The notes under the pieces were generated by a model. It saw nothing but the letters and a program-made list of their open reading frames with translations. It was not told the DNA's origin and searched no databases. A program made the translations under genes and the position numbers. Positions 38,601 to 61,273 of a stretch of 64,000 nucleotides of DNA are shown piece by piece. Origin of the DNA: Metallyticus violacea (lineage: Eukaryota; Arthropoda; Insecta; Mantodea; Metallyticidae); contig CM060834.1 of assembly GCA_030762175.1 (NCBI GenBank), positions 33,230,501-33,294,500 of the forward strand, in the 5' to 3' direction. Numbering within the stretch: the first letter of the stretch is position 1; each line of letters starts with the position of its first letter.

Positions 38601-41600
38601 TTTCACACTCTCCACTGGTCCATGAAGTTTGAATATTGATACATATTCTTTCCCTGCATTTTGCTGTGACTTCACTAATCTTGTTGCTCTTTCTATGCAA
38701 ACTATTAAGCAACCTGTAAATAAATATAAGCATTGTGTGTAATTTCCAATCTCTCAAAAAAAAATATTCTACTGGATTTAAAGGCTCTCTATACTACAGT
38801 TAATTAACTAGTTAGTGAGAAACTTCCCCAAACACACCCCATACTTATATACAGTGCAATTTACACTAAAGGCCCAATCATGCATTTCAATGGTATCCTG
38901 TGACCTAAGAGATGGTCAGGCTATTCATGCACAAGGCCACAACTCTTGAGCTGAATATGAGAGATGAGAATCACTAGAGCAAATTAATGTTTGTGCAATA
39001 ATTTACCTCAGATTATAATAAAGTATTTTTAAGTGTATAAATCATACCTGTAGTCTTAGGATCCAATGTACCAGAATGCCCAGTTTTTTGCACCTTCAGA
39101 ATCCTTTTCACCCAAGAAACAACTTCATGTGAGCTTGGATTTGAAGGTTTGTCTAAATTTATATACCCTGCACGTACGTATTCAACAATATCCCTCTTAA
39201 GTGGTGAGGCACCACAAGGTATTGGAGTATAGTGGTTTGTACGGCAACACAACCTTGTAAAATTCTGTAACCATAACACATAATATGTAATAACAATAAT
39301 TAATTGTATTGATAATTTAATATAAACAATATATGTAATATATCTTGTCCTTAACAAGAGAAAAACACAAAAGTTTTACTATTTATATATAATACATGTT
39401 TTCAAATATTATACAATTTTGTTTCTTCTAATTATGTACAATAAAATAGATTTTCTAAAATCTACTTATGTACTCTTGCTTTAAAACTGTTTAACTGGAG
39501 GCTATATAATTCATCAGGTAATTTATTAAAGAGCTTTAATCCAACCACCTTAAAATACCTTAAAGTCTTCTGCAATCAGTGAAATGGCACATCAAATTTG
39601 TTCATATTATGTGTATGGTAACCATATGTATCTTTCCTGATAGTAATAGTATCCCTGTTTTCTTTTTCATATAACATCATATATATGTTAACTGTGCACA
39701 AATGTTATTTTGATTATCTCAACGATAACCTTCCTTAAAAATTGATCTTATTCAACCATCTTCATATACCATCTTGTAATCTAAAAAAGTAAACCACTCT
39801 TTTTTCTTTTAATAAAATTGTTAGTAACTAACTGTTTCCATTATTCTCTTCTTATCAAAATATTGCCATAATGGCAATAAAAGAAATGTGCAACTGCAAA
39901 GTTTCTCAATGAACTAGTTAATTTTAATTAATTCTAAGCTGTGAATAACCTGCAATTAGTGCTAAGCTTTAATAAAGCTCAGAATTATATTGATACTAAA
40001 TTAGAATGCACTATATAATCCTGACAGTTGAAACAAACTCATGTTTTGAATATTTGAATTTTAAAGAAACATTTAAGAGTATATGTTCAAACTATCAACA
40101 GTGAAATAGTAAAATAATGTTGATATACAGTTGGTTTGGTGACAGTTTATACTTCACTTACATAGTTTTTATGTTTTGGAAACATTTACTCCCATCATTT
40201 ACAGAAGATCAATTGGTAGAAGCATACTCTGTAGGCAATCAGAAAAATTTATCGAATATATACAATGATGGTGTCTCAAAGTTAATGATGCAGTTTTTAT
40301 TGTTTTCCCATGTTGTTAGTCCCAAAGATTTGTACGAGTGTTTCAATAATTGCAAATCTTTGGAACTAACAACATGGGAAAACAATAAAAACTGCATCAT
40401 TAACTTTGAGACACCATCATGAATTTTGAAAAAACATTGTTGGATATATTCAATAAATTTCTCTGTTTGTCTACAGAGTATACTTCTACCAGTTGATCTT
40501 CTGCTGATGATGGGAGCGAATATCCCAAAACAGGTCTTAAAAACCAAGTAAGTGAAGTGTGTCACCAAACCAACACTATATCAACATTATCATCAGGTTA
40601 ACCTCATCAAGAAAACAATGAATGATGACCAGTTGTTGGCTCAAGAATTTTATTTGAATTAGAAAGTGGTCCAAATGGTTCAAGCAAGAAGATAATGCCC
40701 ATTACTCTAATAGTTTATCATTGGATGATCTTATTACTGAAAGGAGAAGAACAATTGAATGCATGCCACATTTTCTGACCTTGCTAGATATTGCACTAGA
40801 CAAAGACTTTTTTATTAGTGTTTAACACCCATTTTTACTATTGAGGCACCACAGGCATACTTGAAGACTTAAGTGTACACTGTAAAAACTTGATATTTAT
40901 CACCTATATGCAAGATTTATTGAGATTTCTCCTGCTGCTAATGATTCTGAAATGCAGAGAAGAATCCAAATAAAATAGAACACCAAGTGAAAAAATGCAT
41001 TGGGAATCAGTATGGCTCACATGAAATATTTTCTAAATGATAGCAAGCACATTAAATTTGGTTTTAGGCTTTACAAGCATTTTACAAAACAGATATTCTT
41101 AAGCCTGTTTCATTCAAAATCAAAAGTTCTTCCCAGCTCGGTGCATTAATCATGGCATGTCTATGGACAGGAATCTTACAGCCTTAGCCTTATTCGTCAT
41201 CACCAGTCACACTGACTTTTCCATTGGAGTGTAAGTCAAGCAGTTAAAAGCAAAGTGTAGTAAGAAAACTACCAAAATTTGAATCTAACCCATGTATAAA
41301 TAATTTTATTTGTTATATTTTTGTTAGTATACACACGATAATGTAACTTCCAAATGCAAAGGCTTATTTGAATTTTAAGACGTTTATGCTTGCATAAAAA
41401 AAAATCTTTGTTTTCAAGGTAAATAGGAAATTAACAATTATTATTTTTAAATTAAATAGAAGCAATTTATATTTTCTTTTTAGTTTTTAACTTTAGAATA
41501 TTATTAGTGCAGCATTTATTTTGAAAACAAAAATGATTAACTTACATTTTTGTGTCTGAGCATAAGTGCCTTAAATTCAAATACATATATATTGTCCATT

Positions 41601-42033
41601 AAAAGATATATTATTGCCATATTTAAACACTAACTTACTTGCAAAACTTAACAAATAAAAAAATTAATCATAATGAAGATTCAAACCTTGTCAGATCTTA
41701 TTGCTGGACAAGTGCTTTTGTCTACTCAGCCAAAAAAAAAAAAAAAAAACCCCAGAGATAAAAAAGAATTCTTGATTGAGAAATGCCTATACAAGGTGGA
41801 TGAATTGTAAATAATTGCAGATAAAATGTGTAATTCTTCTTTAATTCTAGTAATTGTGTACCAAATGTTCTAATAATTAGTTATTGTATATGGTGTTGTT
41901 AAACCTTCTTATTCTTATGCTATAATTATATTATGAATTATTTTTACTGTTTTAAACTTATACAAACTTTGTTAACTATACATTTTGACAATGTCTGAAA
42001 CTTGTGTACACAAGTCTACTGACAGCAATATAC

Positions 42034-42080
<47 letters not shown>

Positions 42081-42904
42081 GATTACATGATCTGAACAAA
42101 CATGTTTCCTGTTTATGGCATAACTGTTTATGAACTGAAGATGGTATTATGAGCCCAACATCAGGAATGCTTCTGATGTTTTCCTAATTGGTCACTGCTT
42201 TTGCCTAAGGGTGAACCAAGAGAGTTTGGGCTCATTTATAATATTACTTGTTTTGAAAACACCTATAACATTTGGTGAGGCAATATGTGCACGAAAAATA
42301 ATTGTAAACAATTCTGTTGAGCACTTTTAAAGTATGAAGAGAAAACAATTGCCCTATGGTTATGCGACAGAATCTAATTTTGGCTATTTTCTTTTCTATA
42401 TATTTTAGCTTATATAAATACCACGGCATTACAGAGCAGGTGAAAAAATGAAAAATATATAACTGGACAAAAAATGGATAAAATAGATGTACAATAATAT
42501 GGTCCTAAGGTACAGAATTAGTTTCCACTCTGTATCACATATATTTACTTACCTTCAACAGCAGGGGCCAATTAGAGGTATCTAATGGCTCAACTTTCTC
42601 TGAAGGTTTAAGAAACAGCTGAGCATCATCACCTTCTCCTTTAGTTCCATCATGACTCTTTCTCTTTTTTTTATCCTTTTTTGATATTTTTTCCTCTCCT
42701 TGCTGGAGCTCTTCCAGCTGTGCAGCACCTAAAACTTTTGTTTCAGAAAGCATTAATAAATACTGATAAGCAAATCAGTACCCCAATTCTAAACTTCCGG
42801 AGAACTCACTTTGTACTGTAATGTATCATGATATGGAACACTTAAATTTGCAAAACTATATCAGAGAATTGCTACAAAAGGGAAACATTAATACCGGTTA
42901 TTAT

Positions 42905-42949
<45 letters not shown>

Positions 42950-45900
42950 TACAATTACAACAATGCATTTTATTTTAAGTAGTGTTTAATGCCCGTTTTT
43001 ACTACTGAGGTACCATATGCAGTGGACACTAATGATACATGACATAAAATGATAAAATTGGGGAAGGATATTTTTTTAGGAAGGAAGCGTTCCAGGTCTA
43101 AGTTTAGGGTACCTCGGCATTTTCCATTGAGGACTGGGGAAAAAAAAGCCAATCAGGGAGGACGGTCCTGATGGGATTCGAACCCCAGACATCCCACTCA
43201 TGAGTCCGCACCTTAACAACCTCGGTCACCCATGGCGGTACTGTTATTTACAAAATGAACTGATGACCATAAATAATATCAATTTTTCAAAAATACTTTA
43301 CAAACTTTGGTGGTGGGTTCCTCACACCAAAACAAGACAAAAAAACCCATATAAACATATGTCTGGAAATCCTTAGTTTTTTTAGCTATTGATCAAATTT
43401 TAGGCCAGAGTTAAAATGACTATTTCTTATCACATCTTTAATAGGGTTATTACCAAATCCATAAATGGCTAACATTCAACAGTGCTATTGCTGCACTTTG
43501 CATATAATATTTTGTAATATAAGTATGCAATGCACCATTGCATTAGCAAATTTGTATCGATAACATCATTGGTTTACTTAACAAAATGAATCTTTCTACA
43601 TTAATGTATTCAAACTGTTCACACTAACTCCATTTACTTACAAATGAATTTTATTTTTGGTTACAAACTTAAGTTGTTAGATAGCTTCCTAAAACACGTT
43701 GAAGTAAACTTTCATTAATAATTCAAAAACCAAGGATTTCTGCACATATGTTTATATGGATATTTTTTTTTTCTTGTTTTGGTAAACTTTCATTAATAAC
43801 TCAAAAAATAAGGATTTTGGACATTTTTTCTTGTTTTGGTGTTAGAACCTGCCACCAAAGTTTGTAAAACTATTTCCAAAAACACCCTATACAATAATTC
43901 CTATTATAATGACTTGATTTATATAAATTTAAATTATATCATGAATCTTTGTGTACATGTGTATGTTAAACATTCACAGTTTTCAGTTTGTTTTTAAAAT
44001 TAAAATTTTGAGCTTCTTTTATTTGTTCTGGAAGTTTGTTATATATAACAATACCTTTATCTTCCCCAGTCCTTAAAGAGCGTCCGTATATAAAATAAAT
44101 CAATCAATTCTCCAGTCCTGTTTTACAGTATTGTATATGCAGAGTTTGTTTTTATTGTATTATAATCATGGTATTCTGCATATAAGTTCTTCATGAATTT
44201 CACTAGTTTCTTAATGTAACTATATGGAAGTGGAAGTACCTGATGCTGTTCAAATAGCTATCTGAAGGATGTTCTCCCGTCAATTCCACTTATTACAACT
44301 GAATTTGATTTCTATTTGGGATAAAATTGCCTTGTTAAGGATTTTTCATTACATAAAGCCATTCGATGTTCAGATTAAGGAATTATGTGTATGTCTACAC
44401 CATTAATTCCATCTCATTCACATTTTCAAGATTATTCAGTCTGTTAGTAAGCAAGAAATTTTAAAAGTTAAAATAATATTTACTGTTTTAAAAATATCAA
44501 AATGATTAATACACAAATTTATATTTACTATAATAACTGAGTATCCACTTTCATTTTGTCATTATTTTTCAATAACTGTATTCTTATTTCTTAGCTTGTT
44601 TTTTAAAAATCTATATAAAGCAAGCAGTTACATAATTATCATAACCCATCAAAACTGATACTACTTTCATAATCAGTCCTATCATGTGTTATACCTCTGT
44701 TACAACCTACATTCAATTACTGTGCAAATCTGACAAATTTGTTAATTATGTTCTGGCAAGATGTGGACTGGTTCATTGCATGAATGTAAATAGAACTCAT
44801 GCTAAATCAGTAAGCCTTTGTTCTTAATGGGTTCAGGTTATATTAAATTCTAAAAAATGGATATAATTGTAGAAATCATATTCGGCAGCTAAAAGTTTCT
44901 GTTCACCTCATACACATTCATATTTTGGCCTCAAATATACAATATCCTGCTCTTAATGGAAGCTGATGATACTTCTATTGTGTTAGTAGTCCTAATAATC
45001 GCATTTTTTTAATACCGTACGGTCTAATATTTTGGGGAAATTCAGTCAAAAGTGAACGTGTCTTCCTGTTACAGAAAAAAGTCATACGAATAATTGCTGT
45101 GGTACACACAGTAGACATTCATGCAGAAACCTCTTTAGGAAATTTGAAATTTTAACTCTTCCTTGCGAATATATTTTATCCCTCATGAACTTTTATATAA
45201 GAAATAAACAAAAATTTGTTCAAAATCAAAATATACATGACAAGAATACTAGACAAAAAACAAATCTACATCGCCCAATTTCAGCACTTTCATGCCATCA
45301 AAAAGGCGTTTATTATGAGTGCATTTTAGTATACAATGCTCTTCCCTCTAGCCTAAAAGCCTTAATAAACAATGACAATTCCTTTAAATCTGCTCTTAGA
45401 AAATACCTATGTAAAAAGGCCTATTATTCTGTAAAGGAATATATGAGTGACAATGTATATGTAAATATGTATTAATAAAAGTTGTATGATTGATTTGTCT
45501 GTTTTTGGTGTTGGTTGAGTTGTTCTAAGTGTTCTTTTTATTTTTATTGTAATTATTTATGTAGATGTAAACAAATTTGTAAATACATTGAAAACTACCA
45601 TGGTATTTGTATATGACAAGTTCAATGTTCGTAGGTCTCTGTGGCTGCTTCACGAACTCACTGAATGCTCCGAGAACTAAACTAAACTACTTAAAAGAAC
45701 TTTCAGTTACCAAAATCTGAATTAATTACAGAGATCTATCAATGCTTTCTCAAAAACGTATAGTGACTTCCAATGATATTATAATGCATAAACAACTCCA
45801 AGCGAAACTAAAAAAGAGAATTTGCTTTTGTTATCTGGATACTATAAAATGCTTTTATACATGTTAAGAGGTTAGAGCTTAGTTTTTTAATAAATCGAGA

Positions 45901-46014
45901 CTCACTGGGCTGTTTACTGTGTTATTCTGAAGCTGCAAACATTTACAGTACTATATTTATAATGTGAGATGCACTCGTCGACCTAAGACCACTATTCTTA
46001 CCTTCTCTTTCCAT
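23554..46014 (-). CDS. DKC1: Dyskerin (H/ACA ribonucleoprotein pseudouridine synthase)
   Basis: Thirteen coding exons, all with GT-AG splice sites and matching phases, give 523 residues plus stop (human dyskerin 514). Order: acidic/lysine-rich N-terminus; DKCLD-type segment with WPLLLK (residues 58-63) and HYTPIPCG; TruB catalytic domain with GHSGTLDPK (catalytic Asp 131), [12 protein letters not shown] and [16 protein letters not shown] domain from about residue 312 ([19 protein letters not shown]); then [17 protein letters not shown]; and a lysine-rich C-terminal tail in the last two exons, as in the nucleolar/nuclear signals of the family. Known role: catalytic subunit of H/ACA snoRNPs that isomerises uridine in rRNA and snRNA, and part of telomerase RNP in some animals; nucleolus and Cajal bodies. 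It is divergent to copine, start codons 438 bp apart. An in-frame upstream ATG at 46071 could add 19 residues. Identity is very secure; exon 1 is the least certain exon. Confidence 0.95.
24241..24414. repeat. Hairpin repeat with hammerhead-like motifs on both strands
   Basis: Arms of about 65 bp (24241-24306 and 24350-24414) are inverted copies sharing GGCTCCAGTTACTT and AAATTTAGTACA. On minus, 24321-24294 reads CTGAAGA, a stem GGAGAC/GTCTGT, then GAAA. On plus, 24333-24360 reads CTGATAA, stem CAGAT/ATCTG, then GAAA. This resembles the hairpin ends of Penelope-type elements. It lies in dyskerin intron 12. Confidence 0.6.
24598..24713 (-). mobile_element. SINE family A, 3' fragment
   Basis: Reverse complement of the family A 3' part: GACGCTCTTTAATATCTCAGG and the GCTCAGAGGCCT block. 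Head and most of the body are missing. In dyskerin intron 12. Confidence 0.8.
24980..25210. repeat. Local direct repeat, about 86 bp, period 146
   Basis: CTTGTTGAATTAAAAGTAAA at 24980 recurs at 25126, followed in both by AAAATCATGTCAA, AACTCTCTTGATGTTTCAC and ATTAAAACTTTTTTA. A simple duplication within dyskerin intron 12. Confidence 0.85.
25390..25600 (-). mobile_element. Probable SINE family C (tRNA-derived)
   Basis: On minus from about 25590 there is a tRNA-like head: TGGTTAGACAACTCACCTCC (A-box region) and CTGGGTTCAGTC (B box). Then comes a body with AGTGGAATTTATGGTGTAC and GGCAGGTTTTCTCCAGTTTT. This layout resembles tRNA-derived SINEs seen in several insect genomes. Only one copy was seen in the window, so the call is tentative. 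A 107-residue open frame across it is incidental. Confidence 0.5.
25647..25808 (-). CDS. DKC1: Dyskerin coding exon 12
   Basis: Residues 452-505: [20 protein letters not shown], a [15 protein letters not shown] block and a final QETEEVQ. Lysine-rich nuclear/nucleolar tail. Acceptor TTGCAG, donor CAG|GTCAGT, phase 0 end. Confidence 0.88.
26513..26600 (-). CDS. DKC1: Dyskerin coding exon 11
   Basis: Residues 422-451: [20 protein letters not shown] then [10 protein letters not shown]. Poorly conserved tail region; supported by splice sites (TTGCAG, AAG|GTAAGA) and phase continuity, phase 0 end. Confidence 0.85.
27683..27774 (-). CDS. DKC1: Dyskerin coding exon 10
   Basis: Residues 392-421: [20 protein letters not shown] then [10 protein letters not shown]. 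Acceptor TTACAG, donor CAG|GTACAA, phase 2 end. Confidence 0.93.
29126..29244 (-). CDS. DKC1: Dyskerin coding exon 9
   Basis: Residues 352-391: [20 protein letters not shown] then [20 protein letters not shown], the end of the PUA domain. Acceptor TTTCAG, donor AAG|GTAGGC, phase 0 end. Confidence 0.96.
29960..30560 (-). mobile_element. LINE 3' end, family L1w (minus strand), broken
   Basis: The sequence shares GCAACTAACATTACAATTAA (30000 region) with a close match at 52455, and the adjacent C-rich plus strand is the antisense of a former coding end (minus-strand pieces like [24 protein letters not shown] text). The 184-residue plus-strand frame at 30118-30672 is an antisense artefact running into a SINE. 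In dyskerin intron 8. Confidence 0.5.
30563..30758 (+). mobile_element. SINE family A, truncated, with internal deletion
   Basis: Starts inside the tRNA-like head just before the B box (GGGTTCAATCCC at about 30578), keeps GGCTTCCTTCTGAAGG, then jumps from AAAAAAGAATC to GAATTGAATGGGAC. The AGAGGCCTC block is therefore deleted. In dyskerin intron 8, abutting the LINE remnant. Confidence 0.85.
31429..31672 (-). mobile_element. SINE family A with 12-bp target-site duplication
   Basis: TCATTCCAATCT occurs on both sides (31417-31428 and 31673-31684), a clear target-site duplication. The element is 5'-truncated in the B-box region and has a T run (A tail on its own strand) at the left. Body sequence is very intact with CpGs kept, suggesting recent insertion. 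It sits in intron 8, about 180 bp upstream of the exon 8 donor in plus coordinates. Confidence 0.93.
31852..31972 (-). CDS. DKC1: Dyskerin coding exon 8
   Basis: Residues 312-351, start of the PUA RNA-binding domain: [20 protein letters not shown] then [20 protein letters not shown]. Acceptor GTGCAG, donor TTG|GTAAGT, phase 1 end. Confidence 0.96.
33106..33166. repeat. (GGA)n microsatellite
   Basis: About 19 uninterrupted GGA units in dyskerin intron 7. The glycine-rich 61-residue frame across it is not a gene. Confidence 0.97.
33482..33642 (-). CDS. DKC1: Dyskerin coding exon 7
   Basis: Residues 258-311: [39 protein letters not shown] and [11 protein letters not shown]. Acceptor TTGCAG, donor GCT|GTAAGT, phase 0 end. 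It is separated from exon 6 by a 4.4-kb intron holding a mariner relic and two intact SINEs. Confidence 0.96.
34490..35320 (+). pseudogene. Mariner transposase relic
   Basis: Plus-strand pieces: near 34915 SSIKWHKS (position of W-HKSSP in mariners), near 34960 [14 protein letters not shown], and near 35085-35140 [20 protein letters not shown] followed by [14 protein letters not shown]. In active mariners the first of these reads LHDNAPVH; here the catalytic Asp is Asn. Several frames must be combined, and there is a (GA)n run at 34532-34553. Dead copy in dyskerin intron 6. Confidence 0.7.
35780..36067 (+). mobile_element. SINE family B, full-length, with 15-bp target-site duplication
   Basis: ACTTTGAGGTGATGA flanks the element at 35765-35779 and 36068-36082. 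The head is tRNA-like (GGGTGGCCAAGATCGTTAAG A-box region, GGGGTTCAAATCC B box). The body has CCTCAGTCCTCATAAATGG and ACTTAGGCCTG, and the end has GTAAAAATGGGCATTAAAC followed by a G run and an A tail. In dyskerin intron 6. Confidence 0.93.
36433..36729 (+). mobile_element. SINE family A, full-length, with 13-bp target-site duplication
   Basis: TCATATCATCCCT at 36420-36432 and 36730-36742. Best-preserved copy: the head TCGGTCCTGGTGGTGTAGTG and its matching CCAGGACCGA form an acceptor-like stem, followed by the standard body and an AAATAAATCAATCAAAAA tail. In dyskerin intron 6. Confidence 0.95.
37503..37632. repeat. Short hairpin repeat
   Basis: TAAATCTGTCATCTAACACT near 37506 and AGTGTTAGACGACAGATTTA near 37613 are inverted copies (about 22 bp, one or two mismatches) around an 85-bp loop containing CCATCTTCGGCCATGAACG. 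It resembles the Penelope-type hairpins elsewhere in the window, without a clear ribozyme core. Dyskerin intron 6. Confidence 0.6.
38070..38183 (-). CDS. DKC1: Dyskerin coding exon 6
   Basis: Residues 220-257: [20 protein letters not shown] then [18 protein letters not shown]. Donor is the less usual CAG|GTTCAG. It was chosen because only this site keeps phase with exon 7 and restores RSG-IQSEND; the GTATTT four bases on breaks the frame. Confidence 0.94.
38384..38519 (-). CDS. DKC1: Dyskerin coding exon 5
   Basis: Residues 175-219: [20 protein letters not shown] and [19 protein letters not shown]. Carries the FQRPP-SAVK substrate-binding motif. Acceptor TTTCAG, donor TTG|GTAAGA, phase 1 end. 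Confidence 0.96.
38598..38713 (-). CDS. DKC1: Dyskerin coding exon 4
   Basis: Residues 136-174: [20 protein letters not shown] then [18 protein letters not shown], the core TruB sheet. Acceptor TTACAG, donor AAG|GTAAAT, phase 0 end. Confidence 0.96.
39048..39264 (-). CDS. DKC1: Dyskerin coding exon 3
   Basis: Residues 64-135: [33 protein letters not shown] and [13 protein letters not shown] with the catalytic Asp. Acceptor TTACAG, donor ACAG|GTATGA, phase 1 end. The first residues (NFTRLCCRT) differ from the usual NF-KL-VRT. Confidence 0.97.
39440..39780 (-). pseudogene. LINE C-terminal fragment
   Basis: The minus strand near 39560-39440 reads [20 protein letters not shown] then NSFKARVHK, and after a stop ILENLFY. 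The NKLP signature and following FK segment mark the end of a Jockey/CR1-type LINE reverse-transcriptase ORF. Short, in dyskerin intron 2. Confidence 0.55.
40114..40590. repeat. 477-bp foldback (large inverted repeat) with degenerate hammerhead core
   Basis: Left arm 40114-40331 and right arm 40353-40590 are inverted copies, nearly perfect towards the centre (CAAAGTTAATGATGCAGTTT and its complement; GTTGTTAGTCCCAAAGATTT and its complement), around a loop of about 20 bp. The right arm holds CTGATGA, a stem TGGGA/TCCCA and AAAAC at 40504-40531, then AAGTAAGTGAAG. The similar-looking proteins on both strands are a consequence of the palindrome. In dyskerin intron 2. Confidence 0.85.
40820..40866 (-). 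mobile_element. SINE family B, 3' fragment
   Basis: AGTGTTTAACACCCATTTTT then CTATTGAGGCACCACAGGC is the reverse complement of the family B 3' end. Confidence 0.7.
41110..41480 (+). repeat. Dispersed repeat D, copy 1
   Basis: Matches 63535-63895 in the same orientation: CATGGCATGTCT, CAGCCTTAGCC, CATCACCAGTCACA and AAGGCTTATTTGAATTTTAA, and the end AGCAATTTATATTTT. No coding content recognised. Dyskerin intron 2. Confidence 0.7.
42031..42080. repeat. (ATT)n microsatellite
   Basis: About 16 uninterrupted TTA/ATT units in dyskerin intron 2. Confidence 0.97.
42553..42728 (-). CDS. DKC1: Dyskerin coding exon 2
   Basis: Residues 5-63: a charged stretch ([14 protein letters not shown]) then [21 protein letters not shown], the conserved entry to the DKCLD segment. 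Acceptor TTTTAG|GT, donor AAG|GTAAGT, phase 0 end. Confidence 0.92.
42901..42950. repeat. (AAT)n microsatellite
   Basis: About 14 AAT units in dyskerin intron 1, just left of a SINE family B copy. Confidence 0.97.
42978..43240 (-). mobile_element. SINE family B, near full-length
   Basis: Reverse complement: 3' end AGTGTTTAATGCCCGTTTTT at the left. The head at the right has the B box read as GGATTCGAACCCC on plus and CCTTAACAACCTCGGTCACC for the A-box region. Dyskerin intron 1. Confidence 0.9.
43283..43884. repeat. Inverted-repeat element with a duplicated block in one arm
   Basis: Left arm 43283-43383 (ACAAACTTTGGTGGTGGGTT, CACCAAAACAAGA) is inverted at 43725-43884 (AAAAACCAAGGATTTC ... CACCAAAGTTTGTAAAAC). 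The right arm contains a near repeat: units starting TAAACTTTCATTAATA at 43705 and 43783, each ending CTTGTTTTGG. It looks like a non-autonomous foldback or MITE. Dyskerin intron 1. Confidence 0.75.
43990..44420 (-). pseudogene. LINE C-terminal fragment interrupted by a SINE piece
   Basis: On minus, 44060-43990 reads [20 protein letters not shown], the typical end of a Jockey/CR1-type RT ORF. A family A SINE 3' piece (44071-44106, TTAAAGAGCGTCCGTATAT) separates it from further LINE-like sequence to about 44420. Confidence 0.55.
44071..44106 (+). mobile_element. SINE family A, 3' fragment inside a LINE remnant
   Basis: TTAAAGAGCGTCCGTATAT followed by AAATAAATCAATCAA, the 3' end of family A only. 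Confidence 0.75.
44960..45480 (+). pseudogene. LINE (Jockey/CR1-type) C-terminal end
   Basis: Plus strand: near 45020 [17 protein letters not shown], a frame change, then the open frame 45185-45475 with [41 protein letters not shown] and [20 protein letters not shown], then a stop. This is the standard finish of a Jockey/CR1 ORF2 (LIFWG, TR-K-L--P, YN-LP, FYS--EY). The 3' UTR follows. The same family lies inverted at 47280-48350. In dyskerin intron 1, about 540 bp from exon 1. Confidence 0.75.
46002..46014 (-). CDS. DKC1: Dyskerin coding exon 1
   Basis: Encodes MERE plus the first base of a Gly codon; donor AAG|GTAAGA. Its phase 1 end fits the exon 2 acceptor exactly, making GGT. It is only 13 nt from the chosen ATG, so the call rests on splice fit and position next to the promoter. 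Alternatives are the upstream in-frame ATG at 46071, or a start at an ATG just 5' of exon 2 (about 42753) without splicing. Confidence 0.6.
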
Positions 46015-46452
46015 AATGTTTATCACTGCACGTGGTAAACCGGCAAGGCCATGTACACTACGCCATTGCATAAACGCTGTTTACCACCACTGTTTACCAT
46101 CAACGCCAAAAGACTGTTGAAATAAATTCCAGAATGACCAACGTTTGAAGGATTATATTGCATACAGGTGAAAGTACAATATTTAATACATAACTTCTAA
46201 TTTCATATAATGCTTTATGGGCAATCTTTTCAGTGAGCATGAGCAATATTCAAATTCAATTAAAGTACTTATGCGTTACTCGGCGTAAGTAAAGGAAACA
46301 CGAATGACAGCTGTGATTGGTTAAACTGAAGAATTAAATATAAAGGGAGGAGGGCCAACATCAGACATGCTCCACCATATAGTACTTTGACAATAGGTGA
46401 CACTTGGGATACCTGCTAGTGATTATTTAAACAATTCACAAAACGCACAAAA
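46015..46452. promoter_or_regulatory. Divergent promoter region, dyskerin / copine
   Basis: The 438 bp between the two start codons must hold both transcription starts and 5' leaders. An inverted CCAAT box (GATTGG) is at 46315-46320 and a TATAAA at 46339-46344, about 110 bp upstream of the copine ATG. CpGs are kept here (ACTCGGCGTAAG, CGTGGTAAACCGG) while the flanks are CpG-poor. A perfect TATA-dyskerin arrangement was not seen. The upstream in-frame dyskerin ATG at 46071 falls in this interval. Confidence 0.65.
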
Positions 46453-60614
<14,162 letters not shown>

Positions 60615-61235
60615 TGACTTTTAGCAAAGCTTTAAACTAGACACTTTTAAATAATGTAGCAGACTTATTTTTCACTTTCTAACTTAATATGATTTTGAAA
60701 CCGAAGCAAGAGAATGAAGTCTTTCTTAAGCTACATAAAAAAAAAAGCAGTTTTAATATGCTTATATTACAGTTTTGCATTCTGCTAGAACATCCTTAAA
60801 TGTTATATGAGGTAAAGGTTGAAATTAATTGTAGATGTAAACTTGAATGTTGCTATAGACAAAGAATAGGAAATAAATATGTGGTAGATATTATTTGATA
60901 GAGCATTAGCACATTTCATTTGGGGAGGCCAAAATGACAGAAATACAAACTTTTCCAGGTTTCTGTGTTAAAATTTTGATATAGTCTGTCTCAGTTCAGT
61001 GTGATTTAATTTTATTTTTAATCTGTCAACCTGTTATTCTGATTTCAGAAGTAAAAGAGTTTAGAAGTGTGTCACTTCATTAATGTGCTGTGCAGTCAAA
61101 AGAATTAACTTGCAGAAGCTAATAAAAGAGGAAATCTGTGCCACTGTTTAGTATAAGAGCTATTACATATTAAAGAGATTATCAAACCATTAAAAAGTAT
61201 ATTAAAATTAAGTTTCACTATAAAATTTATACAAT

Positions 61236-61273
<38 letters not shown>

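Noticed and set aside
40117..40568. Similar proteins of about 100 residues on both strands
   Set aside because: A mathematical result of the large palindrome; no known domain.
23611..46001. Possible intronic snoRNAs in dyskerin, as in some animals
   Set aside because: I looked for C/D boxes (RTGATGA with CTGA) and H/ACA tails on minus. Single boxes occur by chance (for example near 28549) but no convincing pair with terminal stems was found.
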